Assembly: GCA_050084515.1 (NCBI GenBank)
Contig: CM114272.1
Location: 34,720,001-34,784,000 of the forward strand
Reading direction: 5' to 3'
Origin: Blasia pusilla
Taxonomy: Eukaryota > Marchantiophyta > Marchantiopsida > Blasiales
Length of the DNA: 64,000 bases
Shown in pieces: positions 23,571 through 34,085 of this stretch; positions within the stretch are counted from its first letter, which is position 1; each line of letters starts with the position of its first letter. The translations under genes were made by a program, and so were the position numbers. The notes below the pieces were generated by a model. That model did not search any database. It had not been told where the DNA came from and worked only from the letters and a program-made list of their open reading frames with translations.

Positions 23571-23892
23571 TGTGCAATCTTGATCAATACATACCTAAGC
23601 TCCATATATCACGTAAATCATAAGAACATATATACACAAAATGATGGGACATACGGTATCAAAATGTTCTATTTGAGATATTAATTCCACTAGAAGAAAA
23701 GTATGGTTTTTATGACTTGATTAACAACAACTTATCCACAAAATGACTGAAAGTATAATGTCATGCGCATCCACATCGCTACACAACATACATCGTTGGT
23801 CACATCTACACCACACAACACCGATCTTCCACACACACGGTCGATCCACACATGTACAAAAATCAACTCATACATATACATGGAGATCCCAC
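23571..23892 (+). repeat. Dispersed repeat R1, copy b
   Basis: Starts like 37745 ('gtgtgcaa.cttgatcaatacatacct') and continues through 'atgcgcatccacatcgctacacaacatac'. It runs up to the left LTR of the gypsy element. Its last 130 bp (23762-23892) recur at 24356-24486 on the other side of that LTR. Confidence 0.65.
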
Positions 23893-24349
23893 AACAAAAA
23901 TAAAGAGTAGTAAAAACGGCACACTCGGCTTAAAACTCAACTCCTCAATCTACATTGGCATATCGAGCCTCGTCCACCCTGTGCTATCAAGGAATTCGGA
24001 CGCTAGCACCCTAGTCCTAGCTCACACACATACAAGGGAGGTGCTCCAACCGCCCAACGTGAGAAAGATGGCTTAGGAAAGCCATCTTCCTGTCTTATAT
24101 TCCCCTAAAAATAGCCCTTCCCTTAGGAACCTGCGCGCATAGGTTACCAGGGGCGGGTGACTTGGTCAACAAGTCACCCGACTGTAAAAGACCTCAACAT
24201 GAAAGTTGTCAGAAACAACGTTCCTGACACAATGGACCTATCCTCAACCTCATCCGACACTGTGGGACAAAGTTACACTCAAGATAGTCCGCTGGCTCCT
24301 ACGCCCTATCCACGATAGATCTCGGCCTATCGGCTACTCACAAGTGACA
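23893..24349 (-). repeat. 3' LTR of the gypsy element
   Basis: About 457 bp, matching 32819-33301 nearly throughout: 'aaataaagagtagtaaaaa', 'catatcgagcctcgtccacc', 'aagatggcttaggaaagcc' and 'gatagatctcggccta'. It lacks about 25 bp holding one of the two hairpins of the other LTR. The TG at its outer edge is lost, while the inner edge still ends in TGACA. Confidence 0.85.
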
Positions 24350-24355
24350 GCTGTC

Positions 24356-24486
24356 GTGCGCATACATATCGCTACACAACATACATCACTCGTCACATCT
24401 ACACCACACAACATCAATCTTCCCCACACACGGGTCGATCCACACATGTACAAAAATCAACTCATACATATACATGGAGATCACAC
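24356..24486 (+). repeat. Copy of the R1 end inside the gypsy element
   Basis: Nearly identical to 23762-23892 (gcgcatacatatcgctacac to catatacatggagatc). The 3' LTR is therefore bracketed by direct repeats of about 130 bp, far longer than a target-site duplication. Confidence 0.8.
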
Positions 24487-24565
24487 AACCGCCCCCCTAG
24501 TTGGCAATTGGATCCCCCCAAGTCCAGATAGAAAATATCACATCTCTCTGACATGACCTACTACT

Positions 24566-25952
24566 TTATACACGTCTCGGATACATCCATCGTCCCGTGG
24601 GAACCTTATCAAGAGGGGGAGGGGGGGGTCTGACATGACATATCCCATCCTCGAGAACAACCATCACATACCAACATGGTGGCTGCACCCCTCGCAGATC
24701 CGCACAACATACACCTCAAGCCTGCATATACCACTGCCAAGCTCGGATCCAGCGTCCCATCTACGTTCGGAAGATGACATGGCGCACAATTTCGCACATG
24801 ATCCTTCCAAACCATACCATCCGGTCCCTCCAACACGAGGACTCCGGTCGGTAATACCTCGCGTACACGTAGGATCGTGCGCCCTGCAGTGACATCTAGC
24901 GTCGTGGGTGTCGCGTGCTGTAAATACACGTAATCTCCAAGATGAAACCTCCTAATCCCAGGACGATAACCTCCTCCACGAATGGTCGCGTACCTCAATG
25001 TATCTCTATGCTGGGCAATAGCTAAGTTCTCAAAGGCCATGGGCATAACTCTACGAAAAACTTTTGCCCTCTGAGAACATGCTTGTACCCACACATCTGG
25101 ATCATCAAGATCTAACACCTCCGCCATGTCACGTCGAATCGCTGCAGGTAAATATGGCTCTCTCCCAAAGAGCAAAAATTACGGTGAAAATGACGCCAAG
25201 GACGCCTGCCGACTAAAGCGATAACCCATAGCCAACCATGGCAACTATAGGTCCCACTCCCTCAACTGTCCCCGCTGCAAGCCATACTTGCGCAATCCTC
25301 TCTTCACCGTTTGTACCACTCTCTCCGCCAACACATCCACCTCACGATGATCTCGAGACGTGGTGTGGTGATCTATCAGCGCCTCATCATACAAGGCCTG
25401 AAACTCTCCCCTCAACTCGGTACCCTGGTCAGTCAACACCTTTTCCGGTGCACCAATGTGACTAAGCACACGATCTAGAAACCCATAAACTGTTCCCTTG
25501 CTCGCCTTGTCCGATAGTGCCACCAACTCTATCCACTTGGAGAAATGCTCCACCATGACCAACACGTACCTATGATGATGCCCCGTCAATGGCAAAGGTC
25601 CCGCAAAGTCTAAACTCCATCGATAACCTAAACCCATAATCGGCAAAGAACGTAATTGCCAAGTGGGAGCATTGAAGGATGCTCGCACTGTGTCACATAC
25701 CATACATCTGGCCACAAACTGCTGTACCCCAGTATGCATGCCGCGCCACCAATACTAAACCTAGAGTAAGTTGTAAGTACGCTTTACTCCAAAATGTCCC
25801 AACTCCTCATGGGCATGTCGCACTACACGTGCTTGCTGGGAAGGATGAGGTACCACTCGTATCCTACCATCTCCCAATGCCCGCAAAATGTGAGTCCCCT
25901 TCCACCTAAACCTCCTGGCTCTCTGTAGGATCCGGTTCCCGCTCCGTAGCAC
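24566..25952 (-). pseudogene. Gypsy integrase with C-terminal PHD-like finger, broken
   Basis: Reading right to left: the HHCC finger (HAHEELGHFGVKRTYNLL, then CMVCD), the catalytic core with LDFAGPLPLTG, LTDQGTELRGEFQ and the Glu in LAERVVQTVKRGLRKYG, so D, D and E are all present. A C-terminal SH3-like part follows (FHLGDYVYLQHA ... ILRVREVLPTGVLVLEG). From about 24713 the protein continues with CMLCGSARGAATMLVCDGC, GWD and MSCQTPP. After a frameshift in a C-rich tract it reads LDKVPTGRWMYPRRV and stops at 24566-24568. This is the C4HC3 PHD layout with the His replaced by Asp and the last two Cys by Tyr and Arg. Integrase joins cDNA to the host genome, and a PHD finger would read histone H3 tails. 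Stops lie near 25175-25245 and 25740-25760. Confidence 0.85.
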
Positions 25953-26226
25953 TCACTGTGCTCGCTATGACGCCTGTGCACAAGAACTCCACAACCTCCA
26001 CGTCAGCATGGATCTCACGACCACCTATCGCCTCCTCACTAACCTCCGGATCCAAAGACTCATCATCCAACCCTACCACTGGAGTCATCACTTGTGGCTG
26101 ACCTCCCATAGTCAACCAACAAAGATAGGCAGATGCATGCCAACCGGGCACCATCTCCTCATCACTCTCTCCGTGCCATCGAGCTCGTGTGTCGTCACTC
26201 TGCCTCACACCTGGGTTACGACTCAA

Positions 26227-27626
26227 CCCATCCTATGAACCACCTCAAACTCATACTCCTATAGTAATAGAGCCCACATTGCAAGCTTTCCCGTAAGCTT
26301 GTCGGACTCCATCAACCACCTCAACGGATCATGATCAATGATAAGTGTGAAAGGGTTGCCGAATAAATAGCACCTGAAATGTGCCATGACCCACACTGCA
26401 GCCAAGCACTCTCCCTCGTAGGAGTTGTACTTTGCCTCTGCAATTTTGTTCGATCGGCTTGCGTAAGCCACAATGAACTCCCTCTCCTCGTCATCCCTCT
26501 GAGTAAGCATTGGTTCTAGACCCAACATGCTCCAATCCGTATGTAACTGGAATGGACGACCCCTAACCGGTCTCTGTAAAATGGGTGAGGACGTCAACCT
26601 GTCCTTGAGCTCCTAAAATGCTTGCTCATGATCATCTCCCCACAACCAAACCTGATCAAGTCTCGTCAACAAGGTCAAATACTTTGCCATCGCACTAAAA
26701 CCCTTTACATACCGTCGATAGAAGTTCGCTAGTCCAAGAAATGCTCGGACTCGACTCACATCTGTAGGGCGTGGAATGAGCGCAATACCCTCTACCTTCG
26801 TCTGCTGAACGCCTAACCCACTCGGGTATATGGTGTGTCCCAAGTACTCAATCTGCTCTTGAAAGAATCTGCACTTGCCTGGATGTAACTTCAGTCCATG
26901 TCACTGCAATCGCCGAAACACCTCCTCCAAGTGTCGCTCATGCTCCTCAAACGTGGAACTGAAGATAAGAATATCATCTATGTAACATCATACAAAATCC
27001 AAGCCCGCCTGAATCCTATCCATCACTCTCTGAAACTCTGCATGCGCGTTCTTCAACCCAAATGTTAAGAACCGCCATTGATACAAGCAATCTCTCTTGA
27101 ACCGATCCATCCCCCAGAATGTTGTCTTCTCCTTGTCCTCCAACCTGATAGGAAGTTGATGATAGCCAGCACGGAGATCTAAAGTACATAAGATCTTTGC
27201 ATGCCCTACCGCATCAAAGATCTCCTCAAGAGTAGGCATGGCGTACCAATCTGACCTTGTCTGTTGGTTGATAGGACTGTAATCTCCACACTTCCGCCTA
27301 TCCGTCCAATTATCATACAAATTCTTCTTTGCCGGCATGATTGTGGAAGATGCATACTCCCCATGTGATAACTCCACAAGTCCTGCCTCCAACAAGTCGT
27401 GACTCCTGCTCCGAATCAAGGCTCGCTCCATATCAGAATCCCTGTAGGGTTGACGAAAGATCGGCGTATCACTAGCCAACTCAATCCGTATCCCCAGAGC
27501 CTTCAACGTACCCAAGTCTCTTATACTGAAGGCAAAACAACTGACATGCCCTCTCAGAAACCTATGAACTGGCCGTCGCTCTCCTCCTATCAACTTGAGA
27601 CCTATCACATGCTCCCAAGTCTCCAT
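26227..27626 (-). pseudogene. Gypsy reverse transcriptase and RNase H, broken
   Basis: Reverse transcriptase marks are DLRAGYHQLPIRLEDKEKT, WRFLTFGLKNAHAEFQRVMD, and YIDD at 26973-26984 (active site intact). A stop codon lies just before the YIDD block. The thumb or connection region follows (FLGLANFYRRYVKGFSAMAK). RNase H is visible as FQLHTDWSMLGLEPMLTQ, FIVAYASRSNKIAEAKYNSYEGECLAAVW and FTLIIDHDPLRWLM. These two enzymes copy the RNA and degrade the template. The N-terminal part (GLKLIGGERRPVHRFL) is a typical lead-in. Stops at about 26990, 26900, 26846, 26610 and 26255 split it. Confidence 0.9.
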
Positions 27627-27902
27627 CGTGACCTCACTCAGAGAGGACGCAACCTCCGGCTTTGGTTGCTATGTAGCAACCCTACCCACCTCCGCAACAG
27701 CCACTCCACTCTGACCTCCTACACCATGCTCTACATCCAAAAAATGAACATGTGCTACTCTAGCCGCCTTCGCACTCTTTGCTCGAACGACGTCCCAGGA
27801 AGTCCATGGGTGCCTATCTCTCCTCGTCTCGCCCCCTGCCAATGCTTGTACAGACCCTGTAGGCAATGGTCCAACTCGTGGACGTGACCGCATGGATAAC
27901 AC

Positions 27903-29010
27903 TCACATCCGTCTCTGCTCAGCCATACCTAGGCTGACTATCCATGTGAGACGGATGAAGTCCATTGCCTGCCCCAACACCTGTCTCCGTGATGCCTCAG
28001 TCATCCCCGGCACCGCCGTTGTACCGGTAGTGAACCCCATGGCGCGCTCGCGCTCATCTGATGTAGGATCCTCCAATGCTCCGGTCACCTCATCCCAAAT
28101 CATGCATGGCCCTCCCTGACGAAAGGCATGGGATGCTGGGAAGCTCACCAACGTAGGTAAGGCTGCCCTCAACTCCCCCACCCTATTGGCCATGGCCAAC
28201 GGTGGTCTATCATCCCGTGACCACCGAGATCAACGCCCGAGCCCAAAATAGCATCCACTTTGTGAGATGTGGTGCTCTCGACTCCACCGTATGCTCGACT
28301 CGGTACCTCTGATGGTATCAGTTTAGTCCACCACCATGCGTGGGCGATGGGCACATGACCCAACTCTCGCTGCATCTTACAACACGGCTGGTCCCAACCA
28401 GGACCTCACCTAATGTACACTCGTCATCACACGTGCACGAGTGTCTCCCAACAACGGCACGTTCTCCAAAATGTACGCTGGAGAACATATCTGACTCTCC
28501 TACAAGTGTCGTAATACTCGCAGCATCTCCCAAAACATCCCTGACCTCGGAACCTGCAATCCAAATCCTCGGCCAGCTGATGAATGACCCTGACATGGCC
28601 ATCCAGAAATCACGAAATGAATGGTGCCAACTCTATCCAGATCCTGCGCCCCCACCAAAGAGATGTCGGTGGGTAGCGTATCTTTGGGTATCCCCTGCAT
28701 CGCAATACCGACAACAACTCAGGATACCTCTGGACCAATCTCGCCACGTGATGTAATGATACTCGCCGTACGGTCTCATCTCTCTCCACATAAAGGTACT
28801 GATGCACCCGTATGCCCGCCTGCAATAGTGCAGCCAATCCGTTGTTAATCCCTCCGAAGAGATCTAACACCCTAACACCCTCCTCTCGGCACTGCCACAC
28901 AACAGGTGTGGTACCTAGTGGGGTCATCGTCTCCACTCCAAGAGCCCGATCGCCACGTGACTCTCGCGGGTGTCGGATAAAAACATGACTCCACGCTTGC
29001 CTCATGAGGT
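27903..29010 (-). pseudogene. Cytosine-5 DNA methyltransferase domain within the gypsy pol, broken
   Basis: Reading right to left: motif I VRVLDLFGGINNGLAALLQAG (DLFGG codons near 28850-28864), then YLYVERDETVRR for the cofactor-binding acidic residue. After a frameshift near 28708 comes motif IV ISGWPCQGHSSAGRGFGL, with the catalytic Cys codon at 28593-28595. Motif VI appears as ENVP (codons at 28458-28466), followed by LLGDTRARVM and, further on, DAARVGSCAHRPRM. The C-terminal part (27903-28199) has TLVSFPASHAFRQGG, DERERAMGFTTGTTA and RRQVLGQAMD. All belong to the C5-methyltransferase fold. The compact layout and the ERD..VRRVSLHH segment look DNMT3-like rather than DNMT1-like, which is inference. 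There are at least two frameshifts and stops after VMTSVH and after PAVL. It lies between protease and reverse transcriptase, in the polyprotein direction. Confidence 0.9.
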
Positions 29011-29311
29011 TGTCGGCACTCCTCTGTAGCTCTCGAGTCATACCCCACAATGGTGAAGAGGCCTCGCCAACATGAGAAGAGACACCCGCCATGGCCTGTC
29101 TCTCCGCGGGACTATCCGCTACAGGGACATCCTCCGCATGTGCGTTCCCCTCCAACAACTCTCCTGGCCAGCTAACACTACCTGTGAAAGTTGCCAACGT
29201 GGTCACAGACTCGCCTCGTGATCGACCACCTCGTCTCGCAAATTGCACGGGTAACTGACTCATCCGGCCGTCACCTGACCGCCATCCTGGCCGATAAGCA
29301 ACGGTCTGCTC

Positions 29312-29603
29312 TCATAAGTCAAGGATGAATCCTAGGGGATATAACATTGTACTCCCCACCAACCTATCGTACAACCCATTTGGTGTCGTAATCGCACGTG
29401 TGCGCACCATAGCACTATCCGTCGCATGCTCTAGCTGGACTCTGACAACAATCTCCTGTCGAGTCATATACTGAGTGGGTGATACGCCTCCAATCGAGGT
29501 CTGTATCTGGAAGGGACAAGACTCAATGTCGGCCTTATGTAACCCCAACGCTAAACACGTCGCCTTCCCTAACATCAAGGGTTGCGCTCCCGAATAAAGT
29601 AGG
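29312..29603 (-). pseudogene. Gypsy aspartic protease, catalytic Asp lost
   Basis: The active-site region reads LLYSGAQPLMLGKATCLALG, where family members have D(T/S)GAQP. The Asp codon is now TAT (29594-29596). Downstream are QIQTSIGGVSPTQYMTRQEI and STMLYPLGFILDL, typical of the flap and C-terminal part in this gypsy group. The protease would process Gag-Pol. Loss of Asp makes this copy inactive. Confidence 0.8.
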
Positions 29604-29608
29604 ATGCG

Positions 29609-30304
29609 TTACGGGTGGTATACTGTCCCCATCGGACTAACCAAGCAAAATACTCCAACTCGGTTATCCAGTAACACTACTCCATATGTCACCACTGCTC
29701 GCTCTATGGCCGGTCGAGCTGGCATATCTACCAACTTTGCCGTCGCCGCATGCCATGACTCTGTGAGGAACGTCCCAAGCACCGGCTGTAAGGGCAAGTC
29801 CACCACCTCCTCAACTACCTCTGAACAAGAAGCAGTCATCTCTCCACGCTCACACAACGTGGCGGCCAACCAGAACACCTCAGCTGGTCCAACTCCCAAC
29901 GTCGCCAACTCTATGGCGGAAAATAGGTGAGTCTGACTCACTTTGGTGGCCACCTCCAACACTATGGTCAACACTGACTCCACTCGAGCCCGTAAAGGAG
30001 TTGTCACTCCAACTCCTCGTGACGTCGACGTAGGTGCCTGAACTGTAGGCACCGCTCGTCGTCGAGGCACCATCGATGGTGTGTGTAGTGCCTCTGACAA
30101 TATGAACAACTGTGGAACCCTAGCCTGCCACCCATCGGTCCCCTCTGGTGGGTCAATCTCAACTCCACCTCTCGATGGCTCGGTGCCTCTCGCAGCACCA
30201 CGAGTCACCACTGCAGTTGCCTCAACCTGGGCTGCACTACACATAAATCCCATACTGGCGAGATCTTCACCCGGGTCAGGGTAAGAGGTAGAAGCTGGAG
30301 TCAC
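29609..30304 (-). pseudogene. Gypsy gag-pro linker region
   Basis: A 231-residue open stretch joins the zinc-knuckle part of gag to the protease. It is rich in Ala, Val, Ser and Glu and contains no domain I recognise. It leads directly into the protease region with only a stop between. Confidence 0.5.
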
Positions 30305-30486
30305 ACTAGCCGCCGCAGACTCCGTTTTCTAAGCTGCATCATCGTCATGGCAGCAATCCTATGCTCCGACTGATCGATGCGTGAGAGAAGTGCCGGCTCT
30401 GGTGCTCCAGCTCCATTTCCTCTGGCTGGTGGTGGTCCTCTACAACCACGTCGAGGAAGAACTCCCCGACCTCCTCCAGGACGACC

Positions 30487-31671
30487 GTCCCCAAGCCCTC
30501 AGCCTACCTCATGACGTGCCCCTCGGCGAAGGTCAAAACATCTATCCCTAGTGTGACCATATCTGTGGCAATGGTCACACTGGTGCTGTGGTGGGGCCAT
30601 CCTCTGTGGCTCCTGAGCAATGGGAGGCGCTGCTGGTCCTGTCCCATGCTATGGGCAGTCTCTTTGCCTATGGGCCCCTCCACACGTCCAACAAGACCAC
30701 ATCGGTCCTTGCTGGGCAACATATGTAGGTGCGGGTCGTTGCCTCATAGGCTCACGGTACCCGCCCTGCTCTCTAGGCACACTAGCTTGCTCCCGTGGTA
30801 CTGGTGCCTACTGTGGCACATGTGGGGTCACCGTTGCTCGTGGACCCGTCGACTCACGCGAAAATCTAGCGGTCACTACCTGCTCCTCACTCATGTTGAG
30901 CTCAATACGCTCTGACAACTCAAAGACCACCTTCAATGTGGGCTTCGTTGTGTGAATCAGCACCGCATCTCGGACTCTCCTCCGTAGTTCTCGGTCCAGA
31001 ATCCCGTACCAATATTGGAGTGACTACGCCTCAGTCACTCCAAACGTAGCAATGATCAGCCTCCTCATGCGTATGAATGCCTCTCTCAGACTCTCACCCA
31101 ATCGTCGCTGAAAATCCTGTAGACTCTTCAGCTTGTCGGTGCGTACGCCCTGGTAGCTCTTCCCCAACTGTCGGAAGAACTCCACTGTGGGGCTGAAGCT
31201 AGGTGGCCCTCTACCACAAGAGGTCTCTGCCACATCGCGTGTCTCACTGCCCTCCTCTCCATCTAGTCTCCGGGCTGAGGGTGTGCGTCTCTCTCCTCTC
31301 TCAATCCCATCATATGCCTCGCAACCACAAGCGGACATATATCCTAGAGCCCACTACATCCTCCAGGCATCGATCTCTACATAATATAGTGATCAAAACT
31401 CTATGTAATCATCCATCGGAGGACCCTCCAAGTGCTGCAACAACCCCTTCCATGCTATGAAAGGGTTGAACCGTGTCGATGTCCTTATCTCTTGGCAGTC
31501 GCATCCCGTGTCAAACTCCTGGATAAAAGCATCTAAGTCAATGGTGCCCACTGCACCCGAGAAACGATGCATGCCCCGATGATCCATGCCGTCCATCTCC
31601 AGCCAAGTGATATTGCCTCTGCCTGCGATCTCATCACCAGACCTTGTGTCTAGTGATGACGATCCAGCCAC
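30487..31671 (-). pseudogene. Gypsy gag with two zinc knuckles, broken
   Basis: The N-terminal part includes IDLDAFIQEFDTGCDCQ and FNPFIAWKGLLQHLEGPPMD. The capsid-like part includes FFRQLGKSYQGVRTDKLKSL, QDFQRRLGESLREAFIRMRR and LRRRVRDAVL. Two nucleic-acid-binding knuckles follow in one frame: CWTCGGAHRQRDC (CX2CX3HX4C, near 30660-30695) and CDHCHRYGHTRDRC (CX2CX4HX4C, near 30535-30580). A TAG at 30649-30651 separates them, and a TGA follows at 30499-30501. Gag packages the RNA into particles. Confidence 0.8.
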
Positions 31672-32818
31672 GGATGGATGTCGTGGTAGCTCCTCACTCG
31701 TAACTCCTCAGTATCTCACTCCACTTGGTGTCACTCCACTACTACTGCTCGTAGTACCCCGTTCTTCCGAACCTTGGAAGAATGCCGTGATGACAAACCC
31801 TGTCTCACCCGCTCAAGCACTCAGACTCACCAAGAGTCTCCCACACTCCTCACTAGCTCACCTATGCTAATGTCAATCCCGTTATGACACACCCGGCCTC
31901 ACGCACACTCAACACTCGGGCTCACCATGAGCCTCCAAACTGACTCACCTAACCTAGCGACACTCTCGTGTCATACATGCAACCCCTACGCGAAAACCGC
32001 CGTATACCCACCACCATGCTACACATTAAAAGAGTCTACACTCGTCACCATCATTACACCCACCTAGCATCAGCTACTACCCGATACCCAGCACTCTCAA
32101 TCACACACGACAAGTGCGGAAAAAGGGACTCGAATGGGTAACCTGATTATGCCCTCCAACCTACGGCACTGTCAACACTCACTCCTCCATGTGACATGAT
32201 AACGTCCACAACATAACACTCTCCTCAACCAACACGTCGATCCTCCTGTCAACAGATGCGGACAACCCGTCGGCATCCTGCGTACTGACACTTCATCATC
32301 AACTCTCGCAAATCCCTGTCACGCCCAAAAACATCATGTCGCGCAAACCTCTCCGCCCATCCCCAAACCGGCCCGTAAACTTACTTATCTCCGTCTGAAC
32401 TCAACCATGTCAGCCCGCCTACCATATTGCCCGCAGTGCTACCACATCTCCTTGACTGCTTCCATGTACGCCCGACTCGGTTACCACGTTGTGTGGTAGG
32501 CGTCAACCACGTCCAAAAAGAAAGAAGGGGGGGGGGCGTCGCCACCCGTCCGTGACCTAATTTCTAGCCGCCTCTGCGACCTAAACCGCCTCTTGCTCTT
32601 TCCCAACCTCTCACTCATGTACACTCATCTGATGTCCCCTATCAATCCGCACCAGCCAAAAATATGAGAAAAATGGGCAACGCTTCCGCCCACGACCTTC
32701 AGAACAGAAAAATGACCAACACCTGCAACACACGCGTCTCCAGGGGCTCCCGACCAAGGCAACTCGCTTGCCTACCTGCAAACAACAAATTCCCACCAGC
32801 CGTCTCACATCTTTCTCA
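31672..32818 (-). other. Gypsy 5' leader region
   Basis: Lies between the 5' LTR and gag. It is GC-rich and rich in short Thr/Ser/Pro-coding frames on the plus strand that have no motif. The sequence just inside the LTR (minus strand: tgagaaagatgtgagacggc) should contain the primer-binding site, but it does not match the common initiator-Met tRNA primer. Confidence 0.5.
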
Positions 32819-33301
32819 TGTAAAAATAAAGAGTAGTAAAAATTGCACACCCGGCCTAAAACTCCATTCCTCAATCTATATTGGCATATCGAGCCTCGTC
32901 CACCCTGTGCTATGAAGGAATCCGGACGCTAGCACCCTAGTCCTATCTCACACACATACAAGAGAGGTGCTCCAATGGCCCAACATGAGAAAGATGGCTT
33001 AGGAAAGCCATCTTCCTCTCCTATATAGGGTTGGGAAGAGCCAAAAGGCTCTTCCCCTAAAAATAGCCCTCCCCTTGGTAACTTACGCGCACAGGTTACC
33101 AAGGGTGGGTGACCTGGTCAACAAGTCACCCAGCTGTGAAAGACCTCAACATGAAAGTTGTCAGAAACAACGTTCCTAACACAATGGACCTATCCTCAAC
33201 CTCATCCGACACAGTGGGATAAAGTTACACTCAAGATAGTCCACTGGCTCCTACGCCCTATCCACGATAGATCTCGGCCTACCAGCTGCCCAGATGTGAC
33301 A
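32819..33301 (-). repeat. 5' LTR of the gypsy element
   Basis: 483 bp, bounded on the plus strand by TG at 32819 and CA at 33301. On the minus strand it therefore begins TGTCACATC and ends TTTTTACA. It holds a TATA box and two strong hairpins near the probable transcription start. Confidence 0.85.
33021..33028 (-). promoter_or_regulatory. LTR TATA box with flanking hairpins
   Basis: The minus strand reads ccctatatag. Upstream is the hairpin gaagagccttttggctcttc and downstream is gatggctttcctaagccatc. The downstream hairpin would fall in the R/5' leader of the genomic RNA. The left LTR has lost the upstream hairpin. Confidence 0.55.
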
Positions 33302-33689
33302 ATGATGATGACATGTCTAGGATATTATACAAAGAAATATGCAGCCCACCCTTACTCAATGGTTCTTTATTAATCAACTTGATATACAACTTGACAATAT
33401 TTGTATCTTGACTTTTCTTTATATTATCATTGGAGTAAAAAAAATGGGTTCTTTAAGTACGAAGAAGAAACGGTTGCAGTCATCCTATCGGTCGTTTATA
33501 CCTTATTCATCGACGTAAAATAAGCATCTACAATCGTGCTTATGTATACATTATTTTATACAAGGTTCTATTTCATGTCTTACTTTCAAAATATGAATGT
33601 AAGCAAATAAGTGTTTTTTTCTTACTAAATGATCTAACTAAGTACACATTTATCCGCATAGCTTATGGAGAATGTCACTAGTTGCGGTT
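33302..33689. other. Short intergenic stretch, nothing recognised
   Basis: AT-rich, between the gypsy LTR and repeat R1. No motif or repeat was matched. Confidence 0.4.
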
Positions 33690-34085
33690 ACTTCTCTGTC
33701 ATGTATTTTAGGATAGATCAACAAGATCTAGTAGAGAGCCTTCGTAGGTAGTGGAGGATAGCCTCAAAAGGTCAAGGATGACCTTTTGAGGCTACGCATA
33801 ACTTGACACAACATGTTTCCCCTTCGTTTCAACTCATTTGAAGCCATAAACATAAATTTACTATTTTAGATAAGCTTCCATATTTAGTATTTTTGACTTT
33901 CTACTTTGGAAAATGGCCCTTGACCCGCTACAGGATGTCAAGAGCCAAGGAGCTGATCTACAAGCATAGGTTACCATGTGTGGATTCCATGAGTTAGCAT
34001 GGGACGTGCTTGTTTGTATGTGCATTCTGTGACAACGATATATGTTATATAGCGATGTGTATGCGCACGACATCTTCATCATGTT
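33690..34085 (-). repeat. Dispersed repeat R1, copy c
   Basis: Matches 6020-6720 in the same orientation: ttttaggat, cgtttcaactcatttg, gcataggttaccatg and gcgatgtgtatgcg. It contains its own small inverted repeat (cctcaaaaggtcaaggatgaccttttgagg). Confidence 0.65.

Larger units (their letters stand above)
23893..33301 (-). mobile_element. Ty3/gypsy LTR retrotransposon carrying a DNA methyltransferase and a PHD finger
   Basis: Two LTR copies flank a 9.4-kb element read on the minus strand. Domain order is gag with two zinc knuckles, aspartic protease, cytosine-5 DNA methyltransferase, reverse transcriptase, RNase H, integrase and a C-terminal PHD-like finger. RT before integrase is the Ty3/gypsy order. 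Stops and frameshifts occur in every region, so this copy is not autonomous. C5-methyltransferases inside retrotransposons have, as I recall the literature, been reported for dinoflagellates and charophyte algae. A PHD finger where chromoviruses carry a chromodomain would be a parallel way to read chromatin. No target-site duplication was found, and the left LTR edge is eroded. Confidence 0.9.

Noticed and set aside
24601-24630. G-rich tract as a polypurine tract of a plus-strand element
   Set aside because: It is the coding C tract of the minus-strand PHD region read from the other side; the element runs on the minus strand.
28318-29263. Methyltransferase as a host gene hit by a transposon
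   Set aside because: It is in the same orientation and position within a continuous gag-pol, with protease directly upstream and RT downstream, and no element ends or introns are seen around it.
27399-30955. Many plus-strand frames of 75-160 residues in the gypsy region
   Set aside because: They lie opposite the minus-strand pol and gag text, and only the minus frames carry domain motifs.
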